Part shown: positions 20,433-29,002 of the stretch, one piece after another | Numbering within the stretch: the first letter of the stretch is position 1 | How the letters are laid out: each line of letters opens with the position of its first letter | Source: Nitrosomonas sp. | GTDB lineage: Bacteria > Pseudomonadota > Gammaproteobacteria > Burkholderiales > Nitrosomonadaceae | Direction: 5' to 3' | NCBI GenBank assembly: GCA_021774055.1 | Contig: JAJFJL010000212.1 | Coordinates: forward strand, 1 to 41,675 | Length of the DNA stretch: 41,675 nt | Program-made: the position numbers and the translations under genes | The notes under the pieces: model-generated | What the model was told of the DNA's origin: nothing | The model's database searches: none | Seen by the model: the letters and a program-made list of their open reading frames with translations, nothing else

Positions 20433-20866
20433 AAAAATTCCGACAAAAGAAACTTGTTTGCCAAACATTTTGTTTCTAATGCCATAGACTTACTAATTAA
20501 TTTATTTGTTTGCTTATAATTCATATTCTATTGATTTAGGTTTTACACAGGATCTAAAAAATGTGTATGAAATATCTTTGCTAATGTTGTATCTTCTACG
20601 TGATACAGGCGGTTACATCGCCGCTCTACAAAGCTAAAACATAAGTATAAATCCGTGCGCTACTTAAAACCTAAACCCTGCAAATAATCATACATATTTT
20701 GCACAACAAATTGTCACACACCATATATATGACAACTTACAGGGTCTAGGTGAAACTGGTTTTTATTTTTAATACCCAGGGTACCATAATGAGTAAATCT
20801 ATAACTACTGATGCCCTTCATTAAGTTAGTTACTGCACTAGCACTCAAGTTATTTCCTGTATTTTC
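20433..20866. other. Gap inside the dcw cluster between murF and mraY
   Basis: No gene is seen. The gap contains element B2 (20670-20750) and a small GGCG/CGCC hairpin near 20609-20624. Near 20538-20568 scattered matches to family B ends (CAGGATCTA, AAATGTGTATGA) occur in the wrong arrangement for an intact copy, possibly the debris of an older one. mraY and the genes below it may need a promoter in this gap, but no convincing -35/-10 pair stood out. Confidence 0.5.
20670..20750 (+). repeat. Family B palindromic MITE-like element, copy B2 (81 bp, short form) within the dcw cluster
   Basis: The ends are CCTAAACCCTGCAAATAATC and the matching AACTTACAGGGTCTAGG. It is exactly the length of B1 and matches it along the whole element, including GCACAACAAATTGT. 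The flanks TAAAA (20665-20669) and TGAAA (20751-20755) agree at four of five bases, consistent with an old 5-bp duplication. More mismatches between the arms than in B1 suggest an older insertion. Confidence 0.8.
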
Positions 20867-22258
20867 CTAATTAATAACCTCTAGTTGCCTAACAACTTGC
20901 TCCATTTGCATAAACCGTGACCCTTTGATTAGCACAGTCGTATCTGATGCAAGATTACACTTAATCTCTGCAATCAAATCACCCATAGATTGAAAATGTT
21001 TTGCAGCCACACCAAATCCTGCACTAGCATTAGTACTTAACTCACCAAATGTAAACAACTGATCAAGCCCAGCAAGAGATGCTTGTTTACCGATATTTCG
21101 ATGAAAATCAGCTGCACTTTCACCAAGTTCACCCATATCCCCAAGTACTAAAATTCTTTTACCTGGCGTCGCTGTCAACACATCCAAAGCTGCTTGTACT
21201 GAGGCTGGGTTAGCGTTATAGCTATCATCAATAATAGTTGACTGGCACAAGCCATTCTTTTTCTGCATACGCCCCTTAACACCAGTAAAACTTGCCAATC
21301 CAGATACAATGACTTGTTTATTGATATTTAAGCCAACAGCTACAGCAGCAGCAGCTAATGCATTCATCACATTATGTTTACCTGGAACTTGTAAGGTCAC
21401 TGACTCCTCCATACCATTAGGAAGTTTCAAAGTTATTTGATTAACTAATGAACCGCCCTGACAGTTAGCGCTAACCTGCGCATTCTCATCTAGACCGAAG
21501 TCAATCACTTTTTTACTCTGCACCAACTGGCACCATAATGCAGCATACTGATCATCCCGATTAATAACAGCTATTCCTTGTTGCTTTAACCCTACAAAAA
21601 TTTCTCCCTTAGCACATGCAACTGCAGCGATTGAACCTAACCCTTCAACATGTGCAGCTCCAGCATTAGTAATGACAGCAATATTTGGTTTTGCTAAGCG
21701 AGTCAAATAGTCAATCTCCCCCGCATGATTCATCCCCATTTCAATCACCGCATAAGCATGCTGCGCACGTAATCGCAACAAAGTCTGTGGTACCCCAATT
21801 TCATTATTAAGGTTACCTTCCGTTGCCAACACCGTATCCCTAGTACAATCGTTCCCCACCAGGTTAGTTTCAACTTGTTTACGTAAAATTGCGGCGACCA
21901 TTTCTTTAACAGTTGTTTTACCATTGCTTCCGGTAATCGCAATCAGCGGCAATGTAAATTTTCCCCGCCAATAAGCAGCCAACTGTCCTAACGCAAGCAA
22001 GGTATCTTTAACCTGTATTAATGGTAGCTTTGTGGCTAAGCCACTATTCCCAGGATGTTGTTTAACAACTGCAGCAACGGCCCCGTTTCCCGCCGCATGC
22101 AAAATAAATGCACGCCCATCAAATTTCTCTCCAGACAAAGCGATAAACAAATCACCCGGCTGCACAGATCGACTATCCGTACTCACACCGGTAAACCATA
22201 CATTTCCAAAATCACAATCCACATGAAGTGCTTTAGCTGCTTCCTGAACAGTCATCAT
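20867..22258 (-). CDS. murF: UDP-N-acetylmuramoyl-tripeptide--D-alanyl-D-alanine ligase MurF
   Basis: This 463-residue protein adds the D-Ala-D-Ala dipeptide made by DdlB to the UDP-MurNAc-tripeptide. Motifs are GVSTDSRSVQPGDLFIALSG (24-43, UDP-binding domain), the P-loop [80 protein letters not shown] and LVLGDMGELGE. The gene starts 2 bases after the murE stop, with two adjacent ATG codons (22258 or 22255). Confidence 0.97.
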   Translation of the reverse strand: MMTVQEAAKALHVDCDFGNVWFTGVSTDSRSVQPGDLFIALSGEKFDGRAFILHAAGNGAVAAVVKQHPGNSGLATKLPLIQVKDTLLALGQLAAYWRGKFTLPLIAITGSNGKTTVKEMVAAILRKQVETNLVGNDCTRDTVLATEGNLNNEIGVPQTLLRLRAQHAYAVIEMGMNHAGEIDYLTRLAKPNIAVITNAGAAHVEGLGSIAAVACAKGEIFVGLKQQGIAVINRDDQYAALWCQLVQSKKVIDFGLDENAQVSANCQGGSLVNQITLKLPNGMEESVTLQVPGKHNVMNALAAAAVAVGLNINKQVIVSGLASFTGVKGRMQKKNGLCQSTIIDDSYNANPASVQAALDVLTATPGKRILVLGDMGELGESAADFHRNIGKQASLAGLDQLFTFGELSTNASAGFGVAAKHFQSMGDLIAEIKCNLASDTTVLIKGSRFMQMEQVVRQLEVIN

Positions 22259-22260
22259 CT

Positions 22261-23790
22261 TTATGATGCTATCTTTGGAGCCAGTTCACGCAATACTTGC
22301 ATAACTACGTTACGATCACTAAATGGCAATTTTTGTTGACCAATTTCCTGGTATGTTTCATGACCCTTACCTGCAATTAACACAATATCTTCCCGGCCTG
22401 CACTATGAATTGCCTGACGAATTGCAAGTGCACGGTCTTCTTCAATACTAAAACCAGAATGTGCATCTGCAGCAATCTCTTCAATAATCATTCGCGGGGA
22501 TTCATCTCGTGGATTATCACTAGTTAGAATAACTTTGTCAGCCAAACGTGTAGCAACTTCACCCATCAAACGACGCTTACCAGAATCACGATTACCACCA
22601 CAACCAAGAACACAAAATAATTCTGCTTTTCTAGGTGCGACCTCACGTAAAGTTACAAGCACTTTCTCTAGTGCATCAGGCGTATGTGCGTAGTCAACAA
22701 TTACAGCAGGTAAAGCACCACCGCCAAATTTCTCCATACGCCCAACTATTGGCTGAATCTGTTGTACCGCCATTACCGCATCAGAAAATTTAACACCACT
22801 AGCAAGTAATGTCGCCAACACCGACAATATATTGGAAGCATTGAATCTTCCAATTAAATCAACAGTTATCTGCGCACAATAATCTTCAAACATAACATCA
22901 AAGGTTAAGCCTTTAACTGTCGCCACAAGATTTAATCCATGAATAATTTTAAAAGAATTTAAATACTCTAATTCTAGAGCTGGCACTTTAAATCCATAAG
23001 CAAATACTTGTGTATTTCTATTCATCAATTGCTGCGACAATTTGACACCAAACATGTCATCAAGGTTAAGCACCGCATGTTTAAGTCCTGGCCAAAAAAA
23101 CAATTGCGCTTTAATCGCTGCATACTCATCCATGCTAGCGTGATAATCTAGATGATCACGCGACAAATTAGTCAGTACTGCTACAGAAATTGTTGAACCA
23201 TTAAGCCGCCCTTGTGCAATCCCATGTGATGAAACCTCTACAGCCACACTATCCGCACCCTGGCGTAAATATTTCGCCATTTCCTGCTGCATTAAAATTG
23301 CTTCTGGCGTAGTATTTGCTGTTACATCTAACTTACCAACAAAACCATTACCAAGTGTCCCGACAACCATAGCCTTTTTATTTAACACAGTTAACGCTTG
23401 TGCAATCCAATGACAGCATGAAGTTTTACCATTAGTTCCAGTAATTCCAATAACTTGCATTTTCTGAGACGGATTACCATAAACATGACTTGCAATAAAA
23501 CCAGATTTAATCTTTAATTCTGAAATCGGCAAAGCAGGCAATTGCCACGTAGGATTCCAGCAAAAATCATGTTGTTCCCACAGTACAGCATTCGCACCAG
23601 CAGCAATCGCCTGCGGAATAAATTCACGAGCATCATATTGATATCCAGCATAAGCAAGAAAAGTATCACCAGGTTTAATTCTACGGCTATCTGAAACAAG
23701 ATTCTTAACCGGAACCCCCAAGCCATCTAATAAACTAGCATCAAATATTCGATTTGATTTGTCTGTTTCTTTTAGCGCCACAACATTCAT
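22261..23790 (-). CDS. murE: UDP-MurNAc-L-Ala-D-Glu--meso-diaminopimelate ligase MurE
   Basis: This 509-residue protein adds the third stem residue. The meso-DAP specificity motif DNPR is present in LTSDNPRDESPRMI near residue 412, indicating a Gram-negative type peptidoglycan. Other motifs are LVSDSRRIKPGDTFLAYAG (31-49), the P-loop ITGTNGKTSCCHW (116-128), the substrate-binding TTPEA, AVEVSSHGIAQGR, LTNLSRDHLDYH, GRFNASN, VDYAHTPDALEKVL, CVLGCGGNRDSGKR and KGHETYQ. The ATG overlaps the ftsI stop by four bases (ATGA, 23787-23790). Confidence 0.97.
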   Translation of the reverse strand: MNVVALKETDKSNRIFDASLLDGLGVPVKNLVSDSRRIKPGDTFLAYAGYQYDAREFIPQAIAAGANAVLWEQHDFCWNPTWQLPALPISELKIKSGFIASHVYGNPSQKMQVIGITGTNGKTSCCHWIAQALTVLNKKAMVVGTLGNGFVGKLDVTANTTPEAILMQQEMAKYLRQGADSVAVEVSSHGIAQGRLNGSTISVAVLTNLSRDHLDYHASMDEYAAIKAQLFFWPGLKHAVLNLDDMFGVKLSQQLMNRNTQVFAYGFKVPALELEYLNSFKIIHGLNLVATVKGLTFDVMFEDYCAQITVDLIGRFNASNILSVLATLLASGVKFSDAVMAVQQIQPIVGRMEKFGGGALPAVIVDYAHTPDALEKVLVTLREVAPRKAELFCVLGCGGNRDSGKRRLMGEVATRLADKVILTSDNPRDESPRMIIEEIAADAHSGFSIEEDRALAIRQAIHSAGREDIVLIAGKGHETYQEIGQQKLPFSDRNVVMQVLRELAPKIAS

Positions 23791-25532
23791 CCATCTATCT
23801 CTATAGCTGCTGGAAATGACACAACATTATTTGTTGGTGCATCATGAGGTACATTCAGCATTCGTAAAGCACCAGCCATTATTTGACTAAATACCGGGGC
23901 AGCAACTGTACCTCCATAGTATTTGCCAGCCGACGGTTCATCTAACATAACAGCAATTATTAGGCGTGGATCAGATGCTGGCGCATAACCAACAAAAGAC
24001 GATAAATAAAGATTCTTAGCATAACTACCATTGATTACTTTATGTGCTGTACCAGTTTTTCCAGCCACTCGGTAACCATTAACTTGCGCCAATGGTGCAG
24101 TGCCACCTGGTTGAACTACCATTTCCAACATATTACTCATTGCTAGCGCAGTATCATTGGAAATCACAGATGTTCCAACAACTGGCGATTCACGCTTAAC
24201 CAAGGAAACCGGCATCAACTCGCCACCTGTTGTGAATAAGGTATACGCACGCGCCAATTGCAACAAACTTACAGAAATTCCATGACCATAAGACATAGTT
24301 GCTTGCTCAATCTCTCTCCAATTACTATATGACCGTAGCCGGCCTCGAGCTTCACCTGGAAAGCCTTTATCAACCGACAAATCAGCTGCTATTCCAGTAG
24401 GCACACCAAACCCAGAACTATTTAACATATTCCAGAAAATTTTTGGTGTTAGCGATAATGCTATTTTGGCTGTTCCAACATTACTAGATTCTTGAATAAT
24501 CTGGCTGACGGTTAAATCCCCTCTATCATGCGAATCACTTATAGTAGCCCTGCCAACTTTCAATTTACCTGGAGTTGTCGATACAATCGTATCTGGACTA
24601 ACGCTATTAACCTCTAGCGCAATTGCTACAGCAAATGGCTTTAATGTAGAGCCAGGCTCAAAAGCATCTGTTAATGCTCGATTACGTAAATTATCCACAC
24701 TGATGCTTGATCTTCGGTTAGGGTTATAAACAGGTAAATTCACCAGTGCCAACACCTCCCCAGTCTGAGCATCCAAAACCACAACACCACCCGCCTTAGC
24801 CTTATTTTTTTCAACAGCTTTCTTCAATGCACGGTGTGCTAAGTATTGCAGCCTATTATCCAAAGACAAAACTAAATCTTGCCCCTGTCTAGGTGGACGA
24901 ATATTCTCCACACTTTCAATAATATGCCCTTTACGATTCTGTATAACTCGACGCCGACCGGGCTCACCTGTTAACGTCTCTTGCCATGCTTGTTCAATAC
25001 CTTCCTGACCCTGGTCGTTAATATCCGTGATACCCAGCAAATGGGCAGTAACTTCTCCTGCCGGATAATAACGTTTAAATTCTTTTTCAATAAACACACC
25101 TGTTACACCCAAGGCTCTAATCTTTTCTGCTACTTCTGGTAACAACTTGCGCTTCAAATAAACGAAACTACGATTTTGTCGCGCAACATCTTTTTGAATC
25201 TCTGCGATATCTATTCTTAAAATTGCACTAAGTTCTTTTAGTTGTTCATAGCTTGCCACTACTTTCTTAGGCTCAATATACACAGAAGCAACAGGCGTAC
25301 TAACAGCCAACACTTCACCATGCCGATCCTGAATCATGCCTCGATGTACATTTATGTCAATAGTACGATTAGAACGCAACTCACCCTCTTCCCGTAAAAA
25401 TTCATTATTCATACCTTGCAAATAAACAGCACGAATAACTAAGCCAAGAAAACTAAACAGTATCAATCCCAACAAACAATATGAACGCCATGCAGACAGA
25501 GTAATGTCTGACTCTGGGCGATAATAGCTCAT
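23787..25532 (-). CDS. ftsI: Septal transpeptidase FtsI (penicillin-binding protein 3)
   Basis: This 581-residue monofunctional class B PBP cross-links septal peptidoglycan with FtsW. It has an N-terminal TM anchor (about 16-36), a pedestal domain with RGMIQDRHGEVLAVST (64-79), and the transpeptidase triad motifs: STLK (295-298, nucleophile Ser295), SSN (349-351) and KTGT (492-495). The C terminus ends soon after the catalytic domain. Both ends are coupled: ATGA with ftsL upstream and ATGA with murE downstream. The length is like E. coli PBP3 (588). Confidence 0.97.
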   Translation of the reverse strand: MSYYRPESDITLSAWRSYCLLGLILFSFLGLVIRAVYLQGMNNEFLREEGELRSNRTIDINVHRGMIQDRHGEVLAVSTPVASVYIEPKKVVASYEQLKELSAILRIDIAEIQKDVARQNRSFVYLKRKLLPEVAEKIRALGVTGVFIEKEFKRYYPAGEVTAHLLGITDINDQGQEGIEQAWQETLTGEPGRRRVIQNRKGHIIESVENIRPPRQGQDLVLSLDNRLQYLAHRALKKAVEKNKAKAGGVVVLDAQTGEVLALVNLPVYNPNRRSSISVDNLRNRALTDAFEPGSTLKPFAVAIALEVNSVSPDTIVSTTPGKLKVGRATISDSHDRGDLTVSQIIQESSNVGTAKIALSLTPKIFWNMLNSSGFGVPTGIAADLSVDKGFPGEARGRLRSYSNWREIEQATMSYGHGISVSLLQLARAYTLFTTGGELMPVSLVKRESPVVGTSVISNDTALAMSNMLEMVVQPGGTAPLAQVNGYRVAGKTGTAHKVINGSYAKNLYLSSFVGYAPASDPRLIIAVMLDEPSAGKYYGGTVAAPVFSQIMAGALRMLNVPHDAPTNNVVSFPAAIEIDG

Positions 25533-25822
25533 GGCTCTAGCGCACTATTATTCTGATTCTTTTTAATTGGAATCATCCGAACATGTGATGCTGCTGGCAT
25601 AATCATATTTAACTTCTCATTAGCTATACTTTCAATACGTGTATGCATTCCCAGCGTACTTTGCTCAAGCTGCAACCGCCCCCATTTAACTTTCAATTGA
25701 TGTGATATCACGTTCTCATTCTCCAGTGCAACTGAAAACTTGCGTACTTTATGTTGCGCCGTCACTACACCTAGTGCACTAATTATTAAAATTAAAAATA
25801 AAAATATATTGATCTTGATCAT
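25529..25822 (-). CDS. ftsL: Cell division protein FtsL
   Basis: This 97-residue bitopic protein has a TM helix at about 4-22 followed by a periplasmic coiled coil (KFSVALENENVISHQLKVKW to TRIESIANEKLNM, about 28-74), the usual FtsL plan. FtsL forms a complex with FtsB and FtsQ that regulates FtsWI. Position between rsmH and ftsI confirms the call, as sequence conservation in the family is low. The stop overlaps the ftsI start as ATGA. A 120-base gap separates it from rsmH. Confidence 0.92.
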   Translation of the reverse strand: MIKINIFLFLILIISALGVVTAQHKVRKFSVALENENVISHQLKVKWGRLQLEQSTLGMHTRIESIANEKLNMIMPAASHVRMIPIKKNQNNSALEP

Positions 25823-25896
25823 ACAAAATCATCCATCACTTTAATCTTAGAAACATTAACCTGGTTATGTACTCACTTATCTTTGTAAAATATAAC

Positions 25897-25927
25897 CCGG
25901 CCCTGCAAGTGATCGCGCAGGACTAGG
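25897..25927. repeat. Small hairpin, possible remnant of a family B element
   Basis: This lies in the ftsL-rsmH gap. CCCTGCAAGTGATCGCGCAGGACTAGG is best described by parts: CCTGCAAGTGATC equals the inner part of a family B left end, and CAGGACTAGG resembles a right end, giving a CCTGC/GCAGG hairpin. ATAAC occurs on both sides (25892-25896 and 25929-25933). The element body is missing, so the relation is tentative. The remaining bases of 25823-25942 show nothing. Confidence 0.4.
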
Positions 25928-25942
25928 CATAACCACCACACA

Positions 25943-26878
25943 TCAAATCCTTTCTGCCACTCGCATAACTGCACTTCTGGCACGTATATTGGCAGTTACC
26001 TCCTCTGCACTAGGACGAACCGCTTTACCAATTAATCTCAACATTTGGTTATGTAAAAGTTGTACTTCTTGTTCGCGTAATGGCAATCTTCGTGGCAATG
26101 TTTCACACTTTGCCGCCGACCGCATAAAATTCTTAACTATCCTATCTTCTAAAGAATGAAAACTAATAACAACTAATCGACCACCAGGCTTAAGTAATGC
26201 TACACATTGAGACAATACTGCCGATAACGCTTCAAGTTCCTTGTTAATAAAAATTCTTATTGCCTGAAAAGTACGAGTTGCTGGATGCTGTTTTTCACGT
26301 TGCCGCTGACGCGACCGCACTACCATCACAATAACTTCCGCAAGCTGAACCGTTGTAGTAATAGGCTGCCTCTGTCTTGTTACTACGATAGCTCTTGCAA
26401 CCTGCCGAGCAAATCGTTCCTCTCCATACTCTTTAATTACTGTTGCTAAGTCAGCCTCTGATACTATGGCAAGCCACTCTGCTGCAGTTTGCCCATGCTT
26501 GGTATCCATCCTCATATCAAGAGGCCCATTAGAACGAAAACTAAAACCTCGTTCAGCATCTTCTAACTGTGGCGAAGACACACCTAAATCTAATAACATG
26601 CCATCCACTAACTCTAATTGCTCGTCCTTCACTACCTGTTGTAATTGAGAAAAGTCGCAATGTTTAATAGAAAATCGTTGGTCAACAATCTCCTGCCCAG
26701 CTGTAATTGCCGCAGGATCTTTATCTAAAGCAAGCAACCTACCGTTTTTATTTAACTTGGACAATATTAGTCGGCTATGTCCTCCACGACCAAACGTGCC
26801 ATCCACATAAACACCACCAGGTTTAATTGCTAGCGCATCTACTGCTTCATGCAGTAAAACTGTAATATGCAAAGGCAT
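25943..26878 (-). CDS. rsmH: 16S rRNA m4C1402 methyltransferase RsmH (MraW)
   Basis: This 311-residue SAM-dependent enzyme N4-methylates C1402 of 16S rRNA in the decoding centre. Motifs are [20 protein letters not shown] (4-23), the SAM-binding [16 protein letters not shown] (24-39), [43 protein letters not shown] and [17 protein letters not shown]. The C terminus [17 protein letters not shown] is typical. A GGTGGGA Shine-Dalgarno precedes the ATG, and mraZ ends 15 bases upstream. Confidence 0.98.
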   Translation of the reverse strand: MPLHITVLLHEAVDALAIKPGGVYVDGTFGRGGHSRLILSKLNKNGRLLALDKDPAAITAGQEIVDQRFSIKHCDFSQLQQVVKDEQLELVDGMLLDLGVSSPQLEDAERGFSFRSNGPLDMRMDTKHGQTAAEWLAIVSEADLATVIKEYGEERFARQVARAIVVTRQRQPITTTVQLAEVIVMVVRSRQRQREKQHPATRTFQAIRIFINKELEALSAVLSQCVALLKPGGRLVVISFHSLEDRIVKNFMRSAAKCETLPRRLPLREQEVQLLHNQMLRLIGKAVRPSAEEVTANIRARSAVMRVAERI

Positions 26879-26893
26879 ATTATTCCCACCATA

Positions 26894-27340
26894 TCACAAT
26901 GAAAATTCAGTAAATTCAGAGGGCATTTCTTTATCCTTAAATGCAAGCGCAGCTTCCATTTGCAAATCCCATTGCTCCTCACCCCACAATTCAAACTTTG
27001 TACCCTGCCCCACCAACACTAAATTTTTAACCAGACCAGCAAACTTACGTAATGGTGGTGATATTAGAATCCTGGCAGAGGCATCCATATCTACATCACT
27101 GGCATTACCAATAAGAAGCCGTTGCAAACTACGACTTTGAGGATGAAAACTAGGCAAGTTATTAAGCTTTTGTTCAATCATCTCCCAGGCTGGCTGAGGA
27201 TAAATTAACAGACATTTGGAAGGGTCAACGGTAATCACCAAATGTCCATCGGACAATGAAATTAATTCCCGCCGGTACCTGACAGGTATCGCAAGCCTAC
27301 CTTTAGCATCCAAACAAAGCTGTGTAACGCCACGAAACAC
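26894..27340 (-). CDS. mraZ: Transcriptional regulator MraZ
   Basis: This 148-residue protein has two SpoVT/AbrB-like domains: MFRGVTQLCLDAKGRLAIPVRYR begins the first (1-23, DAKGRLAIP) and DMDASARILISPPLRKFAGL begins the second (about 85-104, DASARILIS). MraZ forms ring-shaped oligomers and binds GTGGG-type repeats upstream of its own gene, repressing the dcw cluster in E. coli. A matching four-box operator is present at 27429-27463, so autoregulation is probable. It is first gene of the cluster. Confidence 0.97.
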   Translation of the reverse strand: MFRGVTQLCLDAKGRLAIPVRYRRELISLSDGHLVITVDPSKCLLIYPQPAWEMIEQKLNNLPSFHPQSRSLQRLLIGNASDVDMDASARILISPPLRKFAGLVKNLVLVGQGTKFELWGEEQWDLQMEAALAFKDKEMPSEFTEFSL

Positions 27341-27428
27341 ACTACCCCCTAATTAGCATACAAACCCTGACCCCGTATACATAATCACTAACCGGATGAT
27401 CCAAGTAAAAAATATCAGTGAATTTTAC

Positions 27429-27463
27429 ACCACTTTGCCCCACTTATTACCACTATATACCAT
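27429..27463 (-). promoter_or_regulatory. MraZ operator: four direct repeats at 10-bp spacing
   Basis: Read on the minus strand the order is ATGGT (27459-27463), GTGGT (27449-27453), GTGGG (27439-27443) and GTGGT (27429-27433), each separated by exactly 5 bases. This is the known MraZ box arrangement (GTGGG-N5 repeats, one per helical turn). It lies about 90 bases upstream of the mraZ ATG. Confidence 0.85.
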
Positions 27464-27471
27464 TTGCCTAT

Positions 27472-27500
27472 ACTTTAATTGATTTTTTATTACATAACAA
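27472..27500 (-). promoter_or_regulatory. Candidate sigma-70 promoter for the dcw cluster
   Basis: On the minus strand TTGTTA (27495-27500) and TAAAGT (27472-27477) are separated by 17 bases. Each matches the consensus at four of six positions. Transcription would start close to the outermost MraZ box, so bound MraZ would block initiation or early elongation. It was picked by eye in AT-rich DNA. Confidence 0.4.
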
Positions 27501-27586
27501 TAAGTTGACGCAAGCATTAGGAACTACACGTATAATTAGAATGGCTTAGAAACTGATACAACAAACTAACACCAACCTTCTCAATA

Positions 27587-28204
27587 ATGACACCAAAATA
27601 CTGGCAACAAGCAACACTGGAGTTAGCCACACAAGATAAAATCATGCACCAGCTAATAAATTATTCTAGTACAGCTAAATTAAATTCACGTAATGACGCC
27701 TTTACTACTTTGGCACGAGCTATAGTCGGTCAACAAATATCAGTCAAATCTGCTAACACTATTTGGCAAAAAATTTTTTTTACATTTCCCCAAATAAATC
27801 CCAGTACAATTTATGTGGCGGAACCTAATATATTAAGAACCTGCGGATTATCAATCAGAAAAATAAGCTATCTACAAGATCTGTCTTTACATTTTCTCAA
27901 TAGTAAATTGAATGAAACACACTGGGCCAAAATGAGCGATAAAGAACTTATTGCGCAGCTTACACAAGTAAAAGGTATTGGGCGCTGGACAGCCGAAATG
28001 TTTTTAATTTTTCACATGCTACGTGCTGACATATTGCCGCTTAACGATATTGGATTACAACGTGCGATCAGCATGCATTACAATGCTAACCAACCAGTTG
28101 ACAAAAAGTTTATAACAACTACTGCCCAACCATGGCGACCATGGAGGTCAGTAGCCACTTGGTATTTATGGCAAAGCCTTGACAAACCACTCCAAAATAA
28201 CTAA
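27587..28204 (+). CDS. DNA-3-methyladenine glycosylase, AlkA-like (HhH-GPD)
   Basis: This 205-residue base-excision repair glycosylase removes alkylated purines. It has the family block AFTTLARAIVGQQISVKSAN (38-57), the helix-hairpin-helix with KGIGRWTAEMFLIFHM (129-144) and the catalytic aspartate at 154 in ILPLNDIGLQRA. It lacks the N-terminal extra domain of E. coli AlkA (282 residues), so it is the compact bacterial form. It lacks the four-cysteine Fe-S cluster of EndoIII/MutY. It is divergent from mraZ, and is followed after 6 bases by the M48 protease gene. No clear Shine-Dalgarno was found. Confidence 0.9.
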   Translation: MTPKYWQQATLELATQDKIMHQLINYSSTAKLNSRNDAFTTLARAIVGQQISVKSANTIWQKIFFTFPQINPSTIYVAEPNILRTCGLSIRKISYLQDLSLHFLNSKLNETHWAKMSDKELIAQLTQVKGIGRWTAEMFLIFHMLRADILPLNDIGLQRAISMHYNANQPVDKKFITTTAQPWRPWRSVATWYLWQSLDKPLQNN

Positions 28205-28210
28205 CACACT

Positions 28211-28996
28211 ATGAAAACCAAATTACATATCACCGTATTATTAATAACTATTCTTACTGCCTGTGCCACAACACCCACTGGCAGAAGTCAGTTAATTTTT
28301 ATGCCGGATCATGAATTGGACAGCATGGGACTACAAGCTTTTGATAATTTGAAGAAAGAAAAAACAACCAGCAATAGTGAACAGATCACTCAATTTGTGC
28401 AATGCATTTCAAATGCAATCACAAGTGAAGTAGATGGCGACTGGGAAGTAGTTGTGTTTGAAGATGAAACATTAAATGCTTTTGCGTTACCTGGCAAAAA
28501 GATTGGTGTACATACAGGTTTAGTTAACTTAGTTGATAACCAGGATCAATTAGCATCAGTAATCGGTCATGAAGTTGGCCATGTACTTGCCAAACATGGC
28601 AACGAACGAATGTCTCAAAAAATGGGGGTACAAATGGGAATATCATTAGTGACCGCTGTTGCTGCCCCACAAACTGCACTTGGACAAACAGCCATTAGCC
28701 TGCTTGGTGTTGGCGCACAATATGGCGTAATTATGCCATTTAGCCGTTTACATGAAAGTGAAGCAGACTTTATAGGCCTTGATTTAATGGCAAAAGCTGG
28801 CTTCAACCCGCTAGAAAGCATTACCTTGTGGAAAAAAATGGCGCAAGCTAGCCAAGGCGCGCAGCCAGCAGAATTTCTTTCCACACACCCATCGCATGCG
28901 ACACGTATTGAAGATCTACAAGCACAAATGCCACAAGCATTAAAGCTACAGCAACAAGCAAATGCTTCCGGAAAAACCCCTCATTGCTTAAAATAA
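28211..28996 (+). CDS. M48-family zinc metalloprotease lipoprotein
   Basis: This 261-residue protein has a lipoprotein signal peptide with lipobox LTAC (lipidated Cys18), so it is anchored in the outer or inner membrane facing the periplasm. The zinc site is HEVGH (120-124) plus ESEAD (182-186, third ligand Glu), giving an intact gluzincin. The segment NAFALPGKKIGVHTGLV before the motif and LAKAGFNPLESI-like LMAKAGFNPLESITLW after it are typical of the YcaL/LoiP type. The family cleaves misassembled envelope proteins. The gene sits between the glycosylase and ppk genes, spaced by 6 bases on each side, so the three are probably one transcript. Confidence 0.92.
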   Translation: MKTKLHITVLLITILTACATTPTGRSQLIFMPDHELDSMGLQAFDNLKKEKTTSNSEQITQFVQCISNAITSEVDGDWEVVVFEDETLNAFALPGKKIGVHTGLVNLVDNQDQLASVIGHEVGHVLAKHGNERMSQKMGVQMGISLVTAVAAPQTALGQTAISLLGVGAQYGVIMPFSRLHESEADFIGLDLMAKAGFNPLESITLWKKMAQASQGAQPAEFLSTHPSHATRIEDLQAQMPQALKLQQQANASGKTPHCLK

Positions 28997-29002
28997 CAAC
29001 AG

